Notes under the pieces: model-generated
Seen by the model: the letters and a program-made list of their open reading frames with translations, nothing else
Told to the model about the DNA's origin: nothing
Databases searched by the model: none
In this document: piece by piece, positions 1 through 4,753 of the stretch
Position numbering within the stretch: position 1 is the first letter of the stretch
How the letters are laid out: each line of letters begins with the position of its first letter
Position numbers and translations under genes: made by a program
Origin: an uncultured bacterium
GTDB taxonomy: Bacteria; Chloroflexota; Anaerolineae; JACIWP01
Assembly (NCBI GenBank): GCA_903872005.1
Contig: CAIQJD010000879.1
Span: forward strand, 1 to 15,168
Length of the DNA: 15,168 bases
Direction: 5' to 3'

Positions 1-111
1 CCCGCCTGGATGGCCCTCCGCCTCTTGACCATGCCCTGGCTGCTCAAACCACAGCTCATCAAACGTGCCCTCACTACCTATTCCTGGTCCCTGAACTACG
101 AAAGTGGGTAG
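1..111 (+). CDS. 3' end of an unidentified protein (partial)
   Basis: Frame 1 is open from the first base to a TAG at 109-111 and encodes the last 36 residues of a protein that begins upstream of the window. The tail has a Leu/Trp-rich stretch (LLTMPWLLKPQLIKRAL) and ends in SLNYESG. No motif identifies a family. It reads in the same direction as the SDR gene that follows, but about 100 bases containing a good promoter separate them. It could be a chance open frame, since only 111 bases are visible. Confidence 0.45.
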   Translation, partial: PAWMALRLLTMPWLLKPQLIKRALTTYSWSLNYESG

Positions 112-130
112 GAGTCAGTCACCTACGTGA

Positions 131-159
131 TTGCCGGATAGAAGTCCGTGTGCTATAAT
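131..159 (+). promoter_or_regulatory. sigma70-like promoter for the 214-4174 gene group
   Basis: A -35 element TTGCCG (131-136, four of six consensus bases) and a perfect -10 TATAAT (154-159) are separated by 17 bases. Transcription would start near 166, giving a leader of about 48 bases before the ATG at 214. It is the best promoter match I found in the window and the natural start of the five-gene group. Confidence 0.75.
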
Positions 160-170
160 AATCTACTATG

Positions 171-191
171 TTCTTCCCATTAGTGGGAGAA
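171..191 (+). promoter_or_regulatory. inverted repeat in the leader, possible operator or 5' hairpin
   Basis: TTCTTCCCA (171-179) and TGGGAGAA (184-191) pair around a TTAG loop with one bulged T. The repeat begins about five bases after the predicted transcription start. It could be a repressor operator or a 5' stabilising hairpin. The base pairing is visible; the function is inference. Confidence 0.35.
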
Positions 192-213
192 ATCCAGGTC
201 GGGAGCTATTCAA

Positions 214-1095
214 ATGGGGTTCGCGGACAAGCACTGTCTCATCACTGGCGGTTCCAGTGGCATCGGAAAGGCCACCGCTCTCCGGCTGGCGGCAGCCGGC
301 GCCAATCTACACATCATGGCGCGGGACAAAGGGCGTCTCGCCGAGGCTGTTGACGAGATCAAGAAGCACGCTGCGCGTCCCAGCCAGCAAATCGTCCAGG
401 GATACCCCACGGACGTCTCGCGTTACGACCAGGTATGCGCCGTGGTGCGAGAATTGGCCAGCGCCGGCCACACCCCCGATTACTTATTCAACTTCGCCGG
501 CATGGCGCGGCCAGGCTACTTTCAGGACCTACCCATGCAGGTGTATTACGATCATATCAACACCAACTTCTTCGGGGTCGTACATACGTGCAAAGCGGTC
601 GCCCCACTGATGATGGCGCGGCGCAGCGGGCATATTATCAATACCGCTTCGGCAGCCGGCTTCTGGGGCGTGTTCGGCTATACAGCCTACGCCCCATCGA
701 AGTTCGCCATCCGCGGATTCACAGACGTCTTGCGTGGCGAGGTGAAGCCCTACGGAATTAAGGTTTCTCTGCTGGCCCCGGCCGATGTGGATACCCCTCA
801 ATTGGCCTACGAAAACCAGTTTAAGCCGCCGGAGACCTTTGCCGTAGCCGCTCTCGGCGGCATAATGAGTCCTGACACCGTCGCCAAATCATTGCTGGCC
901 GGCGTTCAGAAGGGTCATCCGATCATCGCACCCGGCCTGAGCAATCTTCTGCTACTGTACCTCACAGGCCCACTGGGGAGCCATATTATGAATGCGATAG
1001 CCAGCCGGATCATTCGCAACGTACAGCGGAAGCGCGGTGGGCCTCCCGCTGTAGACCTCTCATTCATGGAGTGCTCATCGGCGCAGATGAAGTAG
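214..1095 (+). CDS. SDR, 3-ketodihydrosphingosine reductase-like
   Basis: A 293-residue classical short-chain dehydrogenase. Visible motifs are the NAD(P)-binding TGGSSGIG (11-18), Arg37 after the second strand (suggesting NADPH), NFAG (93-96, a variant of NNAG), Ser146 and the catalytic Y159-x3-K163. The segments TAYAPSKFAIRGF and GEVKPYGIKVSLLAPADVDTP closely resemble eukaryotic KDSR/Tsc10, which reduces 3-oxosphinganine to sphinganine in sphingolipid synthesis. The tail (about 235-265) is hydrophobic, as in membrane-associated KDSR. The ATG has GGGAG eight bases upstream. It is the first gene behind a strong promoter and ends eight bases before the next start. No serine palmitoyltransferase is in the window, so a sphingolipid role is inferred from sequence alone. 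Another lipid-type ketone substrate is possible. Confidence 0.85.
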   Translation: MGFADKHCLITGGSSGIGKATALRLAAAGANLHIMARDKGRLAEAVDEIKKHAARPSQQIVQGYPTDVSRYDQVCAVVRELASAGHTPDYLFNFAGMARPGYFQDLPMQVYYDHINTNFFGVVHTCKAVAPLMMARRSGHIINTASAAGFWGVFGYTAYAPSKFAIRGFTDVLRGEVKPYGIKVSLLAPADVDTPQLAYENQFKPPETFAVAALGGIMSPDTVAKSLLAGVQKGHPIIAPGLSNLLLLYLTGPLGSHIMNAIASRIIRNVQRKRGGPPAVDLSFMECSSAQMK

Positions 1096-1103
1096 TGTGA
1101 GAT

Positions 1104-2129
1104 GTGAGCGACGTCAAGTGTGAGCCGGAAGGGATAGCAGCTTTTCGGTCGGCCGTGCGCCGAGCCACGCTCTATGAGTTGTGGCAAGAGTTGCATGGCC
1201 GGCCGGCGGAGTTGTTGCCCTTTGACGTCGTTACGACGGCGCTACACTTGCACCAGCGCATCTCACTCGGCATTCGGGAGGTGCCTTGCGCCGCCATCAT
1301 AGGCAGCGTAGATCGCGCCGGCGACTTCACGCGCAACCACCTTCCCCGCAAGGACTACTTGCTGCCGCGCTGGTGCCGGGTGTACGCGCACGTCACTCAG
1401 CAGGGCTTTGATCCAATCTCCGTGTTCAAGGTGAGCAACATCTACTTCGTCAATGACGGCAATCATCGCCTCTCCGTCCTTGACTCTTACAAGACGCCCT
1501 TCGTCGAAGCTGATGTCACAGAGTGTCCCTGCCGCGTGCGACTTGATCCGGACTTGCGTCTTTCCGACCTAGCGCGCAAAGCCGCCTACGCTGAGTTCCT
1601 CGAGCAGACCAACCTGGATCAGCAACGCCCCGAACAGGACATTGACCTCTCCTATCCAACATCCTATCGAAAGCTGGAGGAACACATAGCCGGCCACGCC
1701 TTCTGGTTGGAGTACACCAGCGGGCATCCGGTCTCCGTCTTTCGCGCGGCCGGCAGTTGGTATGATCTCGTCTATCGTCCCACCACGGAGATGATCCGCA
1801 GCCACAACCTGCTGCGTGACTTTCGGGGCCTGCGTGAGGCAGACCTATACCTCGGCGCCACCGAGTACCATCGCCAATTGGCGCGCGGTCTGGGACGCCC
1901 AGTGCCGCTGGAATTCGCCCTGGAACATTATCGCGCGGCGAGTGCGCGGCCTCGCATTCGCCGTCTCTGGTATCGCCTGGCGCGCCGGCGCAGCCTCGCA
2001 CCGAACATCCTCCCGCCGCCGACTTCTCCCAGCGCCGGCAGCGGGAGCGCCGCCTGGCCCACGCGCTCCCGGACCGCGCCAGACACGACGCCAGCAGAAT
2101 CATCCTCGGACATAAGACTCGCTGAGTGA
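1104..2129 (+). CDS. ParB/Srx-fold-like DGNHR protein
   Basis: A 341-residue soluble protein. The N-terminal half ends in the signature VNDGNHRLSVLDSY (DGNHR at 118-122), which resembles the ParB N-terminal/sulfiredoxin nucleotide-binding fold. The second half has a conserved-looking block, SWYDLVYRPTTEMIRSHNLLRDF (about 218-240) followed by READLYLG, which I recall from uncharacterised Chloroflexota and actinobacterial proteins (DUF4032-like). The last 60 residues are Arg/Pro/Ser-rich and probably disordered. The start is a GTG with only a weak ribosome-binding site, eight bases after the previous stop, which suggests translational coupling. No ParA or helix-turn-helix is present, so chromosome partition is unlikely. 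The molecular function is unknown; nucleotide binding or hydrolysis is a guess from the fold. Confidence 0.75.
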   Translation: MSDVKCEPEGIAAFRSAVRRATLYELWQELHGRPAELLPFDVVTTALHLHQRISLGIREVPCAAIIGSVDRAGDFTRNHLPRKDYLLPRWCRVYAHVTQQGFDPISVFKVSNIYFVNDGNHRLSVLDSYKTPFVEADVTECPCRVRLDPDLRLSDLARKAAYAEFLEQTNLDQQRPEQDIDLSYPTSYRKLEEHIAGHAFWLEYTSGHPVSVFRAAGSWYDLVYRPTTEMIRSHNLLRDFRGLREADLYLGATEYHRQLARGLGRPVPLEFALEHYRAASARPRIRRLWYRLARRRSLAPNILPPPTSPSAGSGSAAWPTRSRTAPDTTPAESSSDIRLAE

Positions 2130-2143
2130 GGAGGTCGTAAGAA

Positions 2144-3151
2144 ATGACAGTTCCCGCACCGGCCCCACCGGCCAAGAGACCACCCCGGACGGCCCTTGCA
2201 GTAGGCATCGGCATCGGAGCGCTAGTTCTCTTTGCCCTTGCCAGCTTGCTCATCAAAACGCTCGGCAACAGTAGCGCGCCGGCCATCGCCAAGTCGTCGG
2301 CGGACGTAGGCGCTGACTCGCGCTCGCCGGCTCAACCGGTGGATATCGTGATCCTGCACACCAACGACACCTGGGGCTACCTGCTCCCCTGTGGCTGACG
2401 CCCCAAGGTTGGAGGAGCAGCCCGGCGGGCTGCCAAGATCAAGGAATATCGGGCCGCGAATACGAATGTGCTGGTACTGGACGCCGGCAACAGCCTGATC
2501 GGCGATCAAGCGCCGGCGACAACATCTCAAGCCAAGACCAGCATTGAAGTCTTGAACCAAATGGGGTATGATGCGCTGGCTTTGGCGCAGGCCGACTTGC
2601 TTCTCGGAGCAGACATCCTGCAGCAACGGGCAAGCGAGGCTACCTTCCCGCTCTTGTCGGCGAATGCCTACATCGGGACGGGCAATCAGCTCATCGGCAA
2701 GCGCTACGTCATACGCAACGCCGGCGACCAACGCATTGCGCTGATCGGACTGACAGAAGCCGGCGCGGTCGCAGAGTTCACCGTCGCCGATCCCATGGCG
2801 ACCGCCAAGAAAGTCGTCGCGGAAGTAACCAAACAGGCGGACATTGTCATTGTCCTGACCCACGCTCCCGTCTCGTTCGCCAGACAGTTGGCCGAGGCCG
2901 TAAAGGACATTGATATCATCGTTACCGGCGGCGATGAAGCCATCCCCACCGGAGAGATGGTCGGGGAAACGCTGATTGTCCACGCGGATGTGGCGATGAC
3001 TGGACACGCCGGCCGCAATTTGGGCGCCATCAATGCTCATTTTGACGCTGCTGGCAAGCTCCTGAAGCAGACCAATGCCGTCACGCCACTCACCGAGAAT
3101 CTTGCCGAAGATGCAGACGTCGCGGCCTGGGTGCAGGCTGTGAATCAGTGA
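2144..3151 (+). CDS. metallophosphatase/5'-nucleotidase-family protein with in-frame UGA (candidate selenoprotein)
   Basis: The frame encodes 335 residues if the TGA at 2396-2398 is read through (residue 85). The start follows a strong GAGGAGG. Residues 16-40 form one membrane segment, so the rest is probably extracytoplasmic. The 5'-nucleotidase/UshA-like signature HTNDTWGYLLPCG (72-84) ends at the TGA, and the same frame resumes with RPKVGGAARRAAKIKEYRA and LVLDAGNSL (110-118), MGYDALALA (140-148) and FPLLSAN (168-174). As I recall, relatives have Cys at the TGA position (CGC). Several classical metal ligands are altered: HTNDxHG has W for H, the NHE block reads QAD, and the late GHxH block reads GGDE. 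Ordinary nucleotidase activity is therefore doubtful. Either Sec is inserted, giving a Cys-Gly-Sec site, or the gene carries one nonsense mutation. A reinitiated GTG at 2468 would yield only a fragment. Confidence 0.7.
2396..2433 (+). promoter_or_regulatory. in-frame TGA plus downstream hairpin, candidate bacterial SECIS
   Basis: After the TGA (2396-2398, followed by C) comes a perfect 7-bp stem, GCAGCCC (2417-2423) with GGGCTGC (2427-2433), around a GGC loop. The loop begins 25 bases after the TGA. As I recall them, bacterial SECIS elements need a hairpin whose apical loop lies roughly 16-37 nt downstream and has G in its first two bases, and both hold here. An alternative lower stem pairs TTGG (2409-2412) with CCAA (2433-2436). 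Caution: the stem encodes Ala-Ala-Arg-Arg-Ala-Ala, which is naturally near-palindromic at high GC, so the hairpin may be partly coding-driven. Confidence 0.45.
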
Positions 3152-3185
3152 CGACGCGGCGTCAGGCCGCGAGGGTGAAGACAGA

Positions 3186-3746
3186 ATGTCCTCTCAAACC
3201 AGGCCGGCCGGGCCTCAACAGGCAGCGTTCGCCATCTTGCTCGTAGCCGGCCTGATTGCCGGCGCCGGTCTGGTTTTCATCACCTCGGCCTACGTCGGTT
3301 CGATCAATTCGGCCGGAAACCTGGAAGCGACAATCTCCGACTTCCGCGTGATGGACGACGACAACCCACGCGCCGAGATGGCGTTGACGCTGAACGCCCA
3401 CTCCGCCATCCCGCTACAGGCGGAGAAATGCGTGATTGAGCTAGAGTTTGCCGACCGCTACATGGCCACGTCCCAGAGCGACTACGTGGGGACGAACCCG
3501 GCGACAAGCAAGTACAGCTACGCGGAACGCACTAACATCGCGCAGGAATTGATAGAGGGTCAGCCGTGGACCAGCCAACTGACCCTCTACATCGAACCGC
3601 GTCAGATGGCCGTGACCCGTTCGCAGCGCAACGCCGGCGGCTCGTCCTGGTACGCCCAGGTCACGGTCTGGATCGTCCTCCCATACTCCGGCCGGCGCGA
3701 GTCCATCACGCGTCGCGTCGCCATCCAGGAGTTATCCAACCCATGA
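3186..3746 (+). CDS. single-span membrane protein, unidentified
   Basis: A 186-residue protein with a short polar N-terminus, one membrane segment (about 12-36) and a predicted beta-rich outer domain of about 150 residues. The part from NLEATISDFRVMDDDNP through LQAEKCVIELEFADRY vaguely recalls LEA14/WHy-type beta-sandwich domains, but I cannot assign a family. It starts 34 bases after the metallophosphatase-family stop, with a purine-rich GAGGGTGAAGACAG in front. Its stop overlaps the next start as ATGA. The arrangement suggests it is made together with the neighbouring membrane proteins and acts at the cell surface. The gene call is firm; the function is unknown. Confidence 0.75.
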   Translation: MSSQTRPAGPQQAAFAILLVAGLIAGAGLVFITSAYVGSINSAGNLEATISDFRVMDDDNPRAEMALTLNAHSAIPLQAEKCVIELEFADRYMATSQSDYVGTNPATSKYSYAERTNIAQELIEGQPWTSQLTLYIEPRQMAVTRSQRNAGGSSWYAQVTVWIVLPYSGRRESITRRVAIQELSNP

Positions 3747-4174
3747 GAGTGCTGATACATGGCGGATTGCGCTCTGCCGGCGTGACACTAGCAGCCGCTC
3801 TAATCTTGGCGCTCGTCAGCCTGATCACCCTTTCGGATGTGCGAGCCATCATCCCCGGTCAGCCTGGCGCCATCTGGCTCTGCTCTGCAGGATTCCTGTG
3901 CGGGATCCTTCTTGCCTTCGTCGCCGAACGTCCCTTCGTGTCCATCAGTCTCGCGGTTGGATCCGCAACCATCCTGTTTGGACTGACCTGGACCACCATC
4001 GTATGGACGCTTCTCGGGAGAGGATCCTTCTCTTTCATCGAAGTGGGACTATCTGATCTGGTATCGCTCTATCTGATGCCGCGCGCCCTGCTGATGACGC
4101 TGCTGACCGAGCTTCCTGGACTGGTAGCAGTTGGAGCAACGATGCTGGCAACGCCGGCGCGCTTTCGATCCTGA
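3743..4174 (+). CDS. small four-span membrane protein, unidentified
   Basis: A 143-residue very hydrophobic protein with membrane segments near 12-31, 44-63, 67-92 and 115-137 and few charged residues. I chose the ATG at 3743 because it overlaps the previous stop in an ATGA junction, typical of translational coupling. The frame is open further upstream, but that part lies inside the preceding gene. No catalytic or transport motif is visible. It closes the five-gene group and lies 57 bases before the tRNA gene. It may be a membrane partner of the preceding single-span protein, which is inference from the coupling. Confidence 0.75.
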   Translation: MRVLIHGGLRSAGVTLAAALILALVSLITLSDVRAIIPGQPGAIWLCSAGFLCGILLAFVAERPFVSISLAVGSATILFGLTWTTIVWTLLGRGSFSFIEVGLSDLVSLYLMPRALLMTLLTELPGLVAVGATMLATPARFRS

Positions 4175-4192
4175 CACGCCGGGACGTGAGAT

Positions 4193-4221
4193 TTGCGAAA
4201 ATCGAAGCGTGGTGCTACAAT
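4193..4221 (+). promoter_or_regulatory. promoter for tRNA-Gln
   Basis: TTGCGA (4193-4198) and TACAAT (4216-4221) are separated by 17 bases. The expected start near 4228 lies only a few bases before the mature tRNA end at 4232, as usual for bacterial tRNA genes. The tRNA therefore need not depend on the upstream gene group. Confidence 0.7.
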
Positions 4222-4231
4222 TACGTCGCTC

Positions 4232-4305
4232 TGGGGGATCGTCTAATGGCAGGACAGCAGACTCTGGATCTGCTTGTTGGGGTTCAAATCCCTATCCCCC
4301 AGCCA
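4232..4305 (+). tRNA. tRNA-Gln (anticodon CTG)
   Basis: The cloverleaf can be folded by hand. The acceptor stem is TGGGGGA (4232-4238) with TCCCCCA (4295-4301), followed by discriminator G and an encoded CCA (4303-4305). The anticodon stem GCAGA/TCTGC holds the loop CTCTGGA, so the anticodon is CTG, reading CAG codons. The T arm TGGGG-TTCAAAT-CCCTA has one G-T pair. The D arm contains the usual TAATGGCAGGA region. The gene is 74 bases including CCA. It has its own promoter and is followed by a strong hairpin. Confidence 0.95.
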
Positions 4306-4313
4306 GTCAACAC

Positions 4314-4350
4314 ATCCGGTTAGCGGAGACGCAAGCTCCACTAACCGGAT
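4314..4350 (+). terminator. hairpin behind tRNA-Gln, possible bidirectional terminator
   Basis: ATCCGGTTAG (4314-4323) pairs perfectly with CTAACCGGAT (4341-4350). Inside it GGAG (4325-4328) can pair with CTCC (4336-4339), giving a long interrupted stem nine bases after the tRNA CCA. No clear T run follows on either strand, so it is not a classical intrinsic terminator. It lies between the tRNA and the 3' end of the opposing DsrE-like gene and could serve both, or act as a 3' processing/stability element. Confidence 0.5.
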
Positions 4351-4407
4351 TGTCATTCTCCCGGCCAACTGAGCCCTTGTGGGGATGCTCAGGCGCTGAC
4401 GCCTGGC

Positions 4408-4668
4408 CTAATAGACGGCCACGTTGGTTGCCTCCAGGAATTCCTTCACGACAACGCCGGCCGCGATCAGTTCAGTCCCATCGAGCAGATCGTCCGCGCC
4501 GAGATTGCGCGTCTTCAAGCACGGGACACACGCCAGAAATCGCCCACCATTCTCACGGTACATATTATTCAGGTCCGGCAGCGGGGCGAAGCCGGCAGCC
4601 TGCACATGTTCGTCCACGCCGCGTCGCGCTAACCAGACGCCCTCTGACTGGAAGATAATCACTGACAA
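4408..4668 (-). CDS. DsrE-family protein, N-terminally truncated (possible remnant)
   Basis: This 86-residue frame matches the C-terminal two thirds of a DsrE/DsrF-like sulfur-relay protein: SEGVWLARRGV, then GFAPLPDLNNMYRENGG, the cysteine pair CVPC, DLLDGTELIAAG and an acidic tail. Full-length relatives are about 110-120 residues and begin with a beta-alpha unit containing the TxGP-type N-terminus. None of the three minus-strand frames upstream encodes such a sequence. The start is a TTG at 4668 (or GTG at 4662) without a clear ribosome-binding site. The region upstream is shared with the head-to-head oxidoreductase gene. The CVPC pair is intact. It may be a decayed gene or a short, still expressed domain; I favour decay. 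Confidence 0.55.
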   Translation of the reverse strand: MSVIIFQSEGVWLARRGVDEHVQAAGFAPLPDLNNMYRENGGRFLACVPCLKTRNLGADDLLDGTELIAAGVVVKEFLEATNVAVY

Positions 4669-4692
4669 GTTTATTGAGCATGGTGATGACCG

Positions 4693-4721
4693 TTTTCCTG
4701 ACTGCGTGTTTTCGATACAAT
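4693..4721 (+). promoter_or_regulatory. weak promoter for the flavin/iron-sulfur fusion gene
   Basis: A -10 TACAAT (4716-4721, the same as at the tRNA) lies 17 bases after TTTTCC (4693-4698), which matches only three of six -35 bases. The start would be near 4728, about 26 bases before the GTG at 4754. The poor -35 suggests a weak or activator-dependent promoter. Confidence 0.4.
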
Positions 4722-4753
4722 TCGACAGGCGATCCGCAAGATTGGAGACGACT

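Noticed and set aside
1516..2292. 258-codon minus-strand frame across the ParB-like gene
   Set aside because: Arg/Gly-rich composition without motifs, overlapping a better supported plus-strand gene and its downstream start.
2411..2470. Shine-Dalgarno-like GGAGGA behind the TGA as a signal for restarting translation at GTG 2468
   Set aside because: The GTG is about 50 bases away, too far for this site, and the GGAGGA encodes the Gly-Gly of a conserved-looking GGxARRA motif.
2222..3040. 272-codon minus-strand frame across the TGA-containing gene
   Set aside because: It could have explained the broken plus frame, but its product has no family features, while the plus frame shows clear metallophosphatase-family sequence on both sides of the TGA.
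3566..3742. Longer N-terminus of the four-span membrane protein from 3566
   Set aside because: It lies within the preceding gene; the ATGA overlap at 3743 is the more natural start.
4424..4753. Upstream extension of the fusion oxidoreductase frame to 4424
   Set aside because: The extension is antisense to the DsrE-like gene, and the GTG at 4754 has a ribosome-binding site directly before the FAD domain.
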